Shown: piece after piece, positions 1-8,995 of the stretch
Layout: each line of letters begins with the position of its first letter
How positions within the stretch are numbered: position 1 is the stretch's first letter
DNA from: Flavobacteriales bacterium
Lineage (GTDB): Bacteria > Bacteroidota > Bacteroidia > Flavobacteriales_E > Vicingaceae
Length of the DNA stretch: 64,000 nt
Direction of reading: 5' to 3'
NCBI GenBank assembly: GCA_905339165.1
Contig: CAJPFH010000004.1
Location: 94,050 to 158,049, forward strand
Program-made: the position numbers and the translations under genes
The notes under the pieces: generated by a model
What the model was told of the DNA's origin: nothing
Databases searched by the model: none
The model's input: the letters and a program-made list of their open reading frames with translations, nothing else

Positions 1-1071
1 ATTACCTGTCCAGTTAATTTGCTGAAGTTCTTTTAATGCATCGGTTGAAAATTCTTTTTGCGGTATAGCATATTCTGCACAAATAAGCTGATTAAAATGA
101 TTTACGAGAAGAGGAACATCTTCCCTTCTTTCGTTTAGCGAGGGAACATGAAGGGTAATAACCGAAAGCCGGTGAAAGAGGTCTTCTCGAAAACTTCCGT
201 CTTTTATCATTTGCTGTACATTTTTATTCGTTGCCGCAACTACCCGCACATTTACGCTAATATCTTTTTCACCGCCCACTCGCATAATTCTGTTTTCTTG
301 GAGAGCTCTTAATACTTTGGCTTGTGCGGAAAGGCTCATATCGCCAATTTCATCTAAAAACAAGGTGCCTCCTTCGGCTTGTTCAAAACAACCTTTTCGT
401 TGCTTTATGGCCGAGGTAAAAGCTCCTTTTTCGTGCCCGAAGAGTTCGCTTTCTATGAGTTCTGAAGGAATAGCGGCACAATTTACCTCAATAAAAGGGC
501 CCGAGGCTCGGTGAGATTTTTCGTGTAGGCTGCGTGCCACCAGTTCTTTCCCTGTTCCGTTTTCTCCTGTAATAAATACACGGGCATCGGTGGGAGCCAC
601 CTTGTCAATCATGCTTTTTAATTCATGAATGGCCTTCGATTCGCCTATAATAGGAGAATCTTTTCCTTTAGAAACTTTCTTTTTAAGCTGGGTATTTTCT
701 TTAACTAGTTCTACTCTGTCTATAGCATTTCTGACAGATACCAGCAAACGGTTTAAATCGAGAGGTTTTGGAATAAAATCGTAGGCTCCTTTTTTTAACG
801 CTTCTACGGCTGTTTCGATGGTGCCATGCCCGGATACCATTAGCACCGGGGTTTCCGGAGAAATCTGTTGTACATTTTCTAACACTTCTATACCATCCAT
901 CTTCGGCATTTTAATATCGCAAAGTATTAAATCGTATTTATTTTTTTTTACTTTTTCCAAACCGGCAACGCCATCTTCTGCCTCATCTATTTTAAATTTT
1001 TCGTACTCTAATATTTCGCGTAAAGTGTTTCGTATGCTTTTTTCATCGTCTATAATAAGTACCTGTACCAT
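1..1071 (-). CDS. Sigma-54-dependent response regulator, NtrC type (3' end beyond window)
   Basis: The gene starts with ATG at 1071 and stays open to the window edge, so only 357 residues are seen. Residues 1-115 form a receiver domain with the acidic pair DD at 8-9 and the phosphoacceptor D52 in CDIKMP. Residues from about 140 form an AAA+ sigma-54 interaction domain with Walker A GENGTGKE and Walker B GGTLFLDEIGD. The loop that contacts sigma-54 reads GAFTSA instead of the classical GAFTGA. The C-terminal DNA-binding helix-turn-helix would lie outside the window. By family knowledge it activates RpoN promoters when phosphorylated by a partner histidine kinase; no kinase gene is adjacent here. 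It is last in a minus-strand series after the Ppx gene, 32 bp away. Confidence 0.93.
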   Translation of the reverse strand, partial: MVQVLIIDDEKSIRNTLREILEYEKFKIDEAEDGVAGLEKVKKNKYDLILCDIKMPKMDGIEVLENVQQISPETPVLMVSGHGTIETAVEALKKGAYDFIPKPLDLNRLLVSVRNAIDRVELVKENTQLKKKVSKGKDSPIIGESKAIHELKSMIDKVAPTDARVFITGENGTGKELVARSLHEKSHRASGPFIEVNCAAIPSELIESELFGHEKGAFTSAIKQRKGCFEQAEGGTLFLDEIGDMSLSAQAKVLRALQENRIMRVGGEKDISVNVRVVAATNKNVQQMIKDGSFREDLFHRLSVITLHVPSLNERREDVPLLVNHFNQLICAEYAIPQKEFSTDALKELQQINWTGN

Positions 1072-1103
1072 GTATATTTTTTTTTGTTAATGTAAAATTA
1101 TTA

Positions 1104-2033
1104 TTAAAATTCGTTATCAAGTATTGAAGCCAACACTCCTTCTTTAAGAGAGTATGCCGACATTTTTACTTTTTGTATGTTGCTTTGTTTTAATACTTCA
1201 TTAATAAGAATAATTCCTACCACCATCATGTCGGCACGCATGGGCAACATACCCGGTATTTTTAAACGTTGCTGAAGTGTAGTGGGTAATAAAAGCTGGT
1301 ATAAAAAATTAAAGTCGTTTTCGGCAAAAAGGTATTCTTTAGTATCGCTTTGCAGTGGTTTACTAAAGAAATGAAGCGAGGTTATCTCGGCCAATGTATC
1401 GAATGAGCCCGATGAACCTACCAATTGAATACAAGGATATTTTTTTAATGCAGCAAAAAGCGGTTGCAATTCTGTACGCAGATAAGCTGTTAGTTCTAAA
1501 ACATTTTCTTTACTGATGGGGTCGGACGGATTAAACATTTCTAGTAAACGAGATACTCCCAACTGGAAACTTTTTTTCCATAAAATTTCCTTTTGGGTGG
1601 CTATTATAAATTCGGTACTTCCTCCGCCAATATCCATAATTAAAAAGGGTTCTTTAGAAAACGAAATAGCTAGTTTTACTCCTTGGCAAATGAATTCGGC
1701 TTCGGTATTTCCGTCAATAATTTTTATTTCGAAACCGGTTTCGTTTTTTATGTGTTTTGTGTATTCTGTGCCGTTTTCGGCATCTCTTACAGCCGAGGTA
1801 GCAAAGGCAATTGTTTTTTCAACTTCAAGTTCTTCTATTTTTTTTTTATGCACTAAGAGAGCCTCTATGCCTCGCTGCATGGCAGAAAGGGTAATTGTTT
1901 TTTTTGTAATTCCACCTTCGCCAAGACGTACGGGCATTTTAGAAGAATGAATAATAGAGTATTGCTTATTGTAAACATCGGCAATTAACAAATTGAATGT
2001 GTTGGTTCCTAAATCTAAAACGGCTACTCTCAT
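1104..2033 (-). CDS. Ppx/GppA family exopolyphosphatase / guanosine pentaphosphatase
   Basis: This 309-residue protein belongs to the actin-like ASKHA phosphatases. The N-terminal phosphate-1 motif is LDLGTNTFNLL and the phosphate-2 motif is DIGGGSTEFI near residue 130. The length fits the short, two-domain Ppx/GppA form without the C-terminal HD extension. Members hydrolyse inorganic polyphosphate or pppGpp; sequence alone does not separate the two activities. It starts 3 bp after the stop of the upstream ABC permease on the same strand, so it is probably co-transcribed with the ABC pair, though no functional link is evident. Confidence 0.88.
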   Translation of the reverse strand: MRVAVLDLGTNTFNLLIADVYNKQYSIIHSSKMPVRLGEGGITKKTITLSAMQRGIEALLVHKKKIEELEVEKTIAFATSAVRDAENGTEYTKHIKNETGFEIKIIDGNTEAEFICQGVKLAISFSKEPFLIMDIGGGSTEFIIATQKEILWKKSFQLGVSRLLEMFNPSDPISKENVLELTAYLRTELQPLFAALKKYPCIQLVGSSGSFDTLAEITSLHFFSKPLQSDTKEYLFAENDFNFLYQLLLPTTLQQRLKIPGMLPMRADMMVVGIILINEVLKQSNIQKVKMSAYSLKEGVLASILDNEF

Positions 2034-2036
2034 TTG

Positions 2037-3374
2037 TTATGAATTAAAACGAAGCCATTTAAAAATTTCGGAGTATGTTATTTTTTTGCCATACATAAGT
2101 ATGCCTGTACGATATATTTTACCTGCCAGCCAGGTGGTGGCAATAAATCCTGCAGCAAGTAATATCATAGAGGTAGCTAATTGCCAAACGGGAACTCCTA
2201 AGGGCAAACGCACCATCATTACTACCGGTGAGGTAAACGGAATAACAGAAAACCAAAATGACAATGATCCTTCGGGGTTTTGCATAATGCTTTGTGCTAC
2301 TACAAACGATAAAATAAGGGGTACGGTTACCGGGAGCATAAATTGTTGTGTATCGGCTTCATTATCTACCGCAGAGCCAATAGCTGCAAATAAGGCTCCG
2401 TATAAGAGATATCCTGCAATAAAATAAAAAACAAAACACAAAAACAGAGCAACAAAATCAATTTGTTTTAATCCTCTCATAATTTGGATTACTTCCGATG
2501 AGTCCATTTTCTTTATTTCTTCGGGAGCGTTAAAGGGGCCTTTTTCTAATTGGCTTTGCTTTATCTTTTCAATTTGCTCAATATTATTATCAATCTTTCC
2601 AAGAAATACGGTATATGTAACGGTATATATGGTAAAAGTTAGAATGGTCCACAAAAGAAATTGTGTTAAACCCACCAAGGCAATACCCACAATTTTTCCC
2701 ATCATTAACTGGAATGGCCTAACGGAAGAGATAATTACCTCAACAATTCGATTTGTTTTTTCTTCTATCACACCTCGCATTACCTGCACTCCGTACAGAA
2801 AGATAAAAATATAGATTAGAATGGCACCCACAAAACCGATAAACATATTCACGGCAGTGCTGGTTTGTGTACTTTTTCCGTCTTCTTCTATTTTGTTGGT
2901 GCTTAAATTTATTTTTGTTTTTGTTTTTTTAATGAGTTCAACATCTATTTTGTTTGCAAACAATTTCATGTCGGTTATGCGTTCTTCGAGTTGCGAACGA
3001 ATAAACATTTCGGTACTTACTCCCGGTTGCTTTTTATAAAACAATTGCACATTGTAATTTCCTTTAATAATGCTGGGCGGAATATAAAGTATTACATTGT
3101 AATCGGTGCTGTAGAAATTTTCTTTGGCGGTAAAAATGTTTATTGGGGTAAAATCAAATTGATTGTATTCGTCTGATTGAAGTAGGTTTTGAAACAGGCC
3201 GCTGTCATCAATAACTTGAATGCGTTGAACGGTTTTATCTTGCATAGCAATCCAAAGCGGAACAATCATAATAGCTGCCATAAGCACAGGCCCCAGCACA
3301 GTCATTATAATAAACGACTTTTTCTTTACTCTTGAAAAATATTCGCGTTGAATAATAATGCCTATTTTACCCAT
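2037..3374 (-). CDS. ABC-2 type transporter permease (NatB-like)
   Basis: The protein has 445 residues. A first membrane segment lies at about residues 20-45, followed by an extracytoplasmic domain of roughly 130 residues and then a cluster of five or six membrane segments from about 175 onward. A conserved cytoplasmic RGVIEEKTNRIVEVI stretch, typical of NatB/ABC-2 permeases, is present. Its start overlaps the end of the ATPase gene by 8 bp, which indicates translational coupling and a shared complex. NatAB-type systems export Na+ or drugs; the substrate here cannot be read from sequence. Confidence 0.88.
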   Translation of the reverse strand: MGKIGIIIQREYFSRVKKKSFIIMTVLGPVLMAAIMIVPLWIAMQDKTVQRIQVIDDSGLFQNLLQSDEYNQFDFTPINIFTAKENFYSTDYNVILYIPPSIIKGNYNVQLFYKKQPGVSTEMFIRSQLEERITDMKLFANKIDVELIKKTKTKINLSTNKIEEDGKSTQTSTAVNMFIGFVGAILIYIFIFLYGVQVMRGVIEEKTNRIVEVIISSVRPFQLMMGKIVGIALVGLTQFLLWTILTFTIYTVTYTVFLGKIDNNIEQIEKIKQSQLEKGPFNAPEEIKKMDSSEVIQIMRGLKQIDFVALFLCFVFYFIAGYLLYGALFAAIGSAVDNEADTQQFMLPVTVPLILSFVVAQSIMQNPEGSLSFWFSVIPFTSPVVMMVRLPLGVPVWQLATSMILLAAGFIATTWLAGKIYRTGILMYGKKITYSEIFKWLRFNS

Positions 3375-4299
3375 GTTGCAAATGGTTCTGTTCTTTTATT
3401 TTGCTTATAAATATTTCGTTCATGCTGGGAAGAATTTCTTGTAAACCGTGCACTTCCACTTCGGGCAACACCGATTTCAATAACTCATTGGGGTTATTAC
3501 TGCTTAATGTTTTTACTTGTGCAATGGTATAATCTCCGTCCGACTTAGTGTTTAATAATTCATAACCTGTCCAAAGGGCATTGGTAAAGGCAATCAAATT
3601 TCCCTTAAAAGTTATTTCGAAAATATTTTTTTTGAAGGAGTTTCTAATTTCCCTTACATTTCCATCTAGTATTTTTTTCGATTGGTTGATAAGGGCAATA
3701 TGATCACAAATGGCTTCTACCGATTCCATGTTATGCGTAGAAAAAATGATGGTGGTTCCCTCTTCTCGCAATTTCAAAATTTCTTCTTTCAGCAAATTGG
3801 TGTTTATGGGGTCGAAGCCACTAAAAGGTTCGTCTAATATAAGCAATTGGGGCTGGTGTAATACAGTGGTTATAAATTGTATTTTCTGAGCCATTCCTTT
3901 AGAAAGCTCCTCTACTTTTTTATCCCACCAGTTATAAATGTCGAACCTTTTAAACCAAATTTTTAGTTTTTCTCTGGCTTCGCTTTTCTTCATGCCTTTT
4001 AACTGGGCAAGGTAAAGGGCTTGTTCTCCCACTTTCATTTTTTTGTATAGCCCTCTTTCTTCGGGTAAATAGCCTATCTGCGATACGTGTTTTGCCTGAA
4101 GTTTTTCTCCGTTAAAAAATAGTTCTCCTTTATCGGGGGCTGTAATCTGATTAATGATTCGGATTAGCGTAGTTTTGCCGGCTCCGTTTGGTCCCAAAAG
4201 CCCAAATACCGATTGTTTTTGCACGGCAATGCTTACATCATCTAATGCTTTGTGATGAGCGTATTGTTTTTCTATATGTTCGGCTAACAGTAAATTCAT
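3367..4299 (-). CDS. ABC transporter ATP-binding protein (NatA-like)
   Basis: This 310-residue ATPase has Walker A GPNGAGKTT, signature LSKGMAQK, Walker B LLILDEPFSGFDP and the H-loop STHNM. The C-terminal 90 residues form the DUF4162-type extension common in NatA/CcmA exporters. It drives the permease encoded immediately downstream (8-bp overlap). It is the first gene of the minus-strand group ATPase, permease, Ppx/GppA. Confidence 0.92.
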   Translation of the reverse strand: MNLLLAEHIEKQYAHHKALDDVSIAVQKQSVFGLLGPNGAGKTTLIRIINQITAPDKGELFFNGEKLQAKHVSQIGYLPEERGLYKKMKVGEQALYLAQLKGMKKSEAREKLKIWFKRFDIYNWWDKKVEELSKGMAQKIQFITTVLHQPQLLILDEPFSGFDPINTNLLKEEILKLREEGTTIIFSTHNMESVEAICDHIALINQSKKILDGNVREIRNSFKKNIFEITFKGNLIAFTNALWTGYELLNTKSDGDYTIAQVKTLSSNNPNELLKSVLPEVEVHGLQEILPSMNEIFISKIKEQNHLQHG

Positions 4300-4371
4300 G
4301 ATCGGGGTAAAAATACGAAAGAAAAAGCTGTTAAATACACGATTATCTTTTCTATAACCTAAGTGAGAAAA

Positions 4372-4398
4372 GGATAAAAAAAGGGTTTCTTTTTATCC
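4372..4398 (-). terminator. Terminator hairpin after dnaJ
   Basis: GGATAAAAA at 4372-4380 pairs with TTTTTATCC at 4390-4398 across a 9-nt loop. On the minus strand it is followed by a short T-rich tract. The dnaJ stop codon lies inside the right arm, so the hairpin overlaps the gene end. Confidence 0.55.
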
Positions 4399-5535
4399 GA
4401 AATACTCTTTCATTCTGTCAAAGAAACCTTTGTCTTTTTTGCTAGGGTGGGGTTTAAAGTTATCGGAGTGTCGTAATTTTTCGAGTAGTTCTTTTTCTTC
4501 TTTCGAAAGGTGCTGTGGGGTCCAAACATTTACATGGATAAGAAAATCTCCTCGTCCGTAGCTGTTTAGCTGTGGCACACCTTTTCCTTTTAATCGTAAT
4601 ACTTTCCCTGCATGTGTGCCGGGCTCTATTTTTATTTTCACTTTTCCTTCAATAGTAGGCACCTCTACCGATGCCCCAAGTACGGCATCAATAAAACTGA
4701 TATACAAATCGTGCATTAGATTAGAGCCATCGCGTTTAATAAATTCGTGCTCTTGTTCTTCTATTACTATAATTAAATCTCCTGCTATACCACCTCTGGG
4801 GGCAGCATTGCCTTTTCCACTCATAGAAAGTTGCATTCCGTCTTCTACTCCTGCGGGTAAATCAACCGAAATTATTTCTTCTCCTCTTACAATTCCATCA
4901 CCATGACAGGAGGAGCATTTTTTGGTAATGGTTTGTCCTTCTCCTCCGCATGCAGGGCAGGTAGAGGCCGTTTGCATCTGCCCTAATATGGTATTGGTAA
5001 TGCGTGTAACTCTTCCACTTCCTCTGCAGGTATTACAGGTATTGTATGATGAGCCTTTTTCTGCTCCGGTTCCATGACACTCCTTGCAAGCAATAAACTT
5101 GTTTACTTTAATTTTTTTATTTACGCCTGATACTATTTCATCGAGTGTTAATTTAACTTTTACTCTAAGGTTGGTTCCCCTGTTTACTCTTTTTCCTCCC
5201 CTTTGTCCTCCTCCAAAACCACCCCCAAAGCCTTCTCCAAAAATATTTCCAAATTGCTCAAAGATGTCCTCCATATTCATGCCGCCAAAACCGCCTGCTC
5301 CTCCGTTAGCTCCCATTCCGGCATGTCCAAATTGGTCGTACCGTTGTCTCTTTTCAGCATTACTTAACACTTCGTAGGCTTCGGCTGCTTCCTTAAATTT
5401 TTCTTCCGACTCTTTGTCATCGGGGTTTTTATCGGGGTGGTATTTAATAGCTAATTTTCGATACGCTTTTTTAATTTCATCTTCTGACGCATTTCTCGAA
5501 ACGCCTAGTATTTCGTAATAATCTCTTTTTGCCAT
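4393..5535 (-). CDS. dnaJ: Chaperone DnaJ (Hsp40)
   Basis: The 380-residue protein has the full type I layout. A J domain holds HPD at about residues 33-35, a Gly/Phe-rich linker follows, then four CxxCxGxG zinc repeats ([32 protein letters not shown]), then the substrate-binding and dimerisation domains. It stimulates DnaK ATPase and delivers unfolded clients. It lies 31 bp downstream of grpE on the same strand, so the two co-chaperones form an operon; dnaK is not in the window. Confidence 0.98.
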   Translation of the reverse strand: MAKRDYYEILGVSRNASEDEIKKAYRKLAIKYHPDKNPDDKESEEKFKEAAEAYEVLSNAEKRQRYDQFGHAGMGANGGAGGFGGMNMEDIFEQFGNIFGEGFGGGFGGGQRGGKRVNRGTNLRVKVKLTLDEIVSGVNKKIKVNKFIACKECHGTGAEKGSSYNTCNTCRGSGRVTRITNTILGQMQTASTCPACGGEGQTITKKCSSCHGDGIVRGEEIISVDLPAGVEDGMQLSMSGKGNAAPRGGIAGDLIIVIEEQEHEFIKRDGSNLMHDLYISFIDAVLGASVEVPTIEGKVKIKIEPGTHAGKVLRLKGKGVPQLNSYGRGDFLIHVNVWTPQHLSKEEKELLEKLRHSDNFKPHPSKKDKGFFDRMKEYFG

Positions 5536-5566
5536 TTTTTATCAATTAATAATGTAAGGGGCTTTT

Positions 5567-6118
5567 TTATATGCCTGTTACCACCTTGGTGTAGCGTATT
5601 ACTTTTCCGTTTAGTTTATAGCCCTTTTCCAATTCGTCTACTATTTTTCCTTTTAACTCATGGCTGGGTGCTTCAATTTGGGTAATAGCCTCGTGCATTT
5701 CTACGTTCAATTCTTTACCCCTAGAATCTTCTATATTTTCTAATCCTTTTGATTTTAGAATGGATAAAAATTTATTGTGAATCAGTTCAATTCCTTCTTT
5801 GATGGAATTAAAATCGGCATTTTCGTTCATATTTTTTATGGCTCTGTCAAAATCGTCAATTACAGGCAAAAGGGCGGAAATAATTTCTTCTCCGGCAAAC
5901 TTTATGAGTTCTACTTTTTCTCGTTGGGTTCGTTTTCGGTAATTATCGAAATCGGAATATAAGCGAAGATATTTATCGTTCAACTCTTCTGCTTTTTTCT
6001 GCAAGTCTTCTTTTTCATCTTTATTTTCAGCATTTTCGGCCGCACTAGTTTCTGCAGCACTGCTCTCATTTTTATCTAAATTATTCATCTCTTCTTTCTC
6101 TAATTTTTCGTTTTCCAT
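5567..6118 (-). CDS. grpE: GrpE nucleotide exchange factor for DnaK
   Basis: The protein has 183 residues with an acidic, low-complexity N-terminus, a long helix (about 30-85) containing the conserved YLRLYSDFDNYRKRTQRE stretch, and a small beta domain ending with GYKLNGKVIRYTKVVTG. This is the standard GrpE architecture, a dimer that releases ADP from DnaK. It is the first gene of the grpE-dnaJ pair. Confidence 0.97.
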   Translation of the reverse strand: MENEKLEKEEMNNLDKNESSAAETSAAENAENKDEKEDLQKKAEELNDKYLRLYSDFDNYRKRTQREKVELIKFAGEEIISALLPVIDDFDRAIKNMNENADFNSIKEGIELIHNKFLSILKSKGLENIEDSRGKELNVEMHEAITQIEAPSHELKGKIVDELEKGYKLNGKVIRYTKVVTGI

Positions 6119-6221
6119 AGCTGTATTTTTATAAATCGGGAAACCTTACCCAATTTCTTTGCCACTGCGAAAATAAGGACAAATTGTCAGAATTTAAAAA
6201 AAGAAGAAGCCTGAAAATTCT

Positions 6222-6770
6222 CTATTTTAACTGGCTTTGTAGCGATTTTACTAAATCTTCACCCCTAAGGTTTTTGGCCACAATGATTCCATTCCCATCA
6301 ATTAAATAATTAGAAGGGATAGAGTAAACCTGATAGGTTTGGGCGGCTTTAGAATTCCAACCACCGAGGTCGCTAACATGGTATTCCCAAGTTAATTTAT
6401 CTTGAACAATGGCGTTTTTCCATGCAGTTTCCTGCATATCTAACGATACGCTGTAAACGGTAAATGTTTTAGCATTTTTAAATTTTTTGTCTTTAAATTC
6501 GTTGTATGCTTTAACCACTGCAGGATTTTCTCTTCTGCAAGGTCCGCACCAAGATGCCCAAAAATCAATTAGTACCATTTTTCCTTTTAAAGAACTTAGT
6601 GCGAGTTCTTTTCCTTCTGGATTTTTATAATTTAACTCAGGGGCTTTGTTTCCAATGTTTAAGCCAACGGTTTCGGTTTTCGATTTTGAGTTTTGAACAA
6701 CTTTTTGGGTAAATGCAAAAGCAAGAAAAACAATGGCAAAACCCATAGTGAAATAAGCTATTTTTTTCAT
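6222..6770 (-). CDS. TlpA/ResA-like thiol-disulfide oxidoreductase
   Basis: This 182-residue exported thioredoxin-fold protein has one N-terminal hydrophobic signal or anchor segment (residues 5-22) and the active site WASWCGPCRREN. The segment GLNIGNKAPELNYKNPEGKE is the usual AhpC/TSA-like start of the Bacteroidota TlpA family. It probably reduces periplasmic disulfides or assists cytochrome maturation. It lies 35 bp downstream of murA on the same strand, with no obvious functional link. Confidence 0.88.
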   Translation of the reverse strand: MKKIAYFTMGFAIVFLAFAFTQKVVQNSKSKTETVGLNIGNKAPELNYKNPEGKELALSSLKGKMVLIDFWASWCGPCRRENPAVVKAYNEFKDKKFKNAKTFTVYSVSLDMQETAWKNAIVQDKLTWEYHVSDLGGWNSKAAQTYQVYSIPSNYLIDGNGIIVAKNLRGEDLVKSLQSQLK

Positions 6771-6805
6771 GTCAAATTTTTATTTATGTGTGTAAAGGTA
6801 ATCAT

Positions 6806-8110
6806 TTATAATCTTTTAATTTTTGCTCCGAGGGCATTTAATCTTGTGTCAATATTCTGATATCCTCTGTCTATTTGTTCAATGTTATGTATGGTGCTTT
6901 TTCCCTGTGCCGAAAGTGCCGCAATAAGTAAAGAAACTCCGGCTCTAATATCGGGTGATGACATTTCAATTCCTCGTAGGGCATTCTGTCTTCCCAGCCC
7001 AATTACTGTGGCACGGTGTGGGTCGCAAAGAATTATTTGTGCTCCCATATCAATCAATTTATCTACAAAGAACAGCCTGCTTTCAAACATTTTTTGATGA
7101 ATTAATACGCTTCCTTTTGCTTGCGTAGCAACCACTAACACAATGCTTAACAAGTCGGGGGTAAATCCGGGCCATGGAGCATCGGCAATAGTAAGAATAG
7201 AGCCATCAATAAATGTTTCTATTTCGTACACTTCTTGCGAGGGAACATAAATATCGTCTTCTTTTCGTTCAAGTTGTATGCCAAGTTTTTTAAATACCGA
7301 TGGAATCACACCTAAGTTATTCCAGGAAACATTTTTAATGGTAAGTTCCGACTGAGTCATAGCGGCTAAGCCAATAAAACTTCCAATCTCAATCATGTCG
7401 GGCAAAATAGTGTGTTCGCAACCTTTTAGTTCTTTTACCCCTTCAATAGTAAGCAAATTAGAACCTACTCCCGAAATGTGGGCTCCCATAAGGTTAAGCA
7501 TTTTACAGAGTTGCTGTAAATAAGGTTCGCAGGCGGCATTGTATATCGTAGTAATACCTTCGGCTAATACGGCTGCCATTACAATGTTTGCGGTACCGGT
7601 AACAGAAGCTTCATCGAGGAGCATGTAACAACCTTTCAGGTTTTTTCCTTCCATACGGTAAAAACTGCTGTTGGCATCGTAATGAAAGGTAGCTCCCAGT
7701 TTTTCGAATCCTAAAAAGTGAGTGTCGAGTCTTCTTCGGCCAATTTTATCGCCTCCGGGGCGTGGCATAAATCCTATGCCAAAGCGGGCTAAAAGCGGGC
7801 CTAATATCATTACAGAGCCTCGTAATGCCGATGCTTTTTTTCTAAATTCATCGGATTGCAAGAAATCTATGTTTACTTCATCGGAGGTAAAGGCGTAATC
7901 GTTATTATTTATTTTTTCAACTTTAACTCCAATATCACCCAAAAGGGTAATGAGTTTATTTACATCAATAATATCGGGCACATTTTTAATAATACACTTT
8001 TGAGGTGTAAGTAAAACGGCACATAAAATTTGCAATGCTTCGTTTTTGGCTCCCTGAGGTTGTATTTCGCCTTTTAGTTTATTAGGTCCATCGATTATAA
8101 AAGTTCCCAT
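6806..8110 (-). CDS. murA: UDP-N-acetylglucosamine 1-carboxyvinyltransferase MurA
   Basis: The 434-residue enzyme transfers enolpyruvate from PEP to UDP-GlcNAc, the first committed step of peptidoglycan synthesis. The substrate-binding lysine motif is GAKNEALQ at 20-27. The active-site loop reads PGGDKIGRRRLD, with D121 in the place of the usual Cys115. In characterised MurA enzymes Cys-to-Asp keeps activity but abolishes covalent inactivation by fosfomycin, so intrinsic resistance is expected (inference). The C-terminal segment with DIRAGVSLLIAAL is also typical. Confidence 0.96.
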   Translation of the reverse strand: MGTFIIDGPNKLKGEIQPQGAKNEALQILCAVLLTPQKCIIKNVPDIIDVNKLITLLGDIGVKVEKINNNDYAFTSDEVNIDFLQSDEFRKKASALRGSVMILGPLLARFGIGFMPRPGGDKIGRRRLDTHFLGFEKLGATFHYDANSSFYRMEGKNLKGCYMLLDEASVTGTANIVMAAVLAEGITTIYNAACEPYLQQLCKMLNLMGAHISGVGSNLLTIEGVKELKGCEHTILPDMIEIGSFIGLAAMTQSELTIKNVSWNNLGVIPSVFKKLGIQLERKEDDIYVPSQEVYEIETFIDGSILTIADAPWPGFTPDLLSIVLVVATQAKGSVLIHQKMFESRLFFVDKLIDMGAQIILCDPHRATVIGLGRQNALRGIEMSSPDIRAGVSLLIAALSAQGKSTIHNIEQIDRGYQNIDTRLNALGAKIKRL

Positions 8111-8253
8111 ACTTTTTAATTTTTATGCGAAAATTAGACAAGTATCTACTAACATTTCAAAAACATTTATATATGTTTTAACAGGTAGTTGGGGAAAACC
8201 TATACGGATCTATTTGTTGTGAAAAAGCAGATGATTTTAAGAGAAAAAAGTGA

Positions 8254-8892
8254 TTAATATTTTTTTCTCATTTTGTTTTTTTTCTGCCCGTTTTTTTTCT
8301 TTTTGTTGTTTTGGTGCGAAGGGGTGTTTAGGTTATTGCGGTAAATAATTTCGTTAGTAGAATCTAACTGAAAGGTTTCTTTTGTTTTTAATTTATTTTC
8401 GGAGAGCAATTTCAGTTCTTCGAGTATCACGTTATCATTCACTGAATCACGATTCCATGTGAGATAAAATTTTTTCATTAAATTGGCTATGGCTTCTACA
8501 AACGCATTTCTTTCCTCTCCTTCTTCCATCTCCGAAGCCTTTTTTATAAGGGCTTCTACTGTTTTTCCATAATGCTTAAACTTTATACGTTTTTGCGGAT
8601 AACTCATTGGTTCCGGTTTTTCGTGTATTTTTTCCGGATTGGGTTTTGGGTATGGAGAATCTACATCGAGTTTAAAGCTTGAAATAATGAAAAGATGATC
8701 CCATAATTTATGAGTAAAATCGGCCACATCGCGAAGATGGGGGTTTAATTGCCCCATTACATCAATAATGGCTTTGGCACAGCGGTTGCGTTCCTCTCGG
8801 TCTTCTATGCTTATGCAGTGGTTTACCATAATGTGTATATGCCTCCCGTATTCGGGAATAATTAATTTTTCTCGTTGTGTGTTGTAGTCCAT
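8254..8892 (-). CDS. DUF4290 family protein
   Basis: From ATG at 8892 the product has 212 residues and begins MDYNTQREKLIIPEYGRHI, the conserved start of this Bacteroidota-only family. The frame also continues upstream to a GTG at 8961, but those 23 extra residues do not resemble the family, so I chose the ATG. A TACTTTG promoter-like box lies just upstream near 8957, which fits the shorter start with a leader of about 65 nt. The C-terminus is a basic lysine-rich tail. Function is unknown. Confidence 0.85.
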   Translation of the reverse strand: MDYNTQREKLIIPEYGRHIHIMVNHCISIEDREERNRCAKAIIDVMGQLNPHLRDVADFTHKLWDHLFIISSFKLDVDSPYPKPNPEKIHEKPEPMSYPQKRIKFKHYGKTVEALIKKASEMEEGEERNAFVEAIANLMKKFYLTWNRDSVNDNVILEELKLLSENKLKTKETFQLDSTNEIIYRNNLNTPSHQNNKKKKNGQKKNKMRKKY

Positions 8893-8995
8893 CAGTTTGG
8901 GTTTGCTTATTATGTTTGGAATCGGATAGTAGGGTATGATGTGTAATTTCCGACCGACCACACAAAGTAAAGAAGAAAATTTCTTTTAGTCAATA

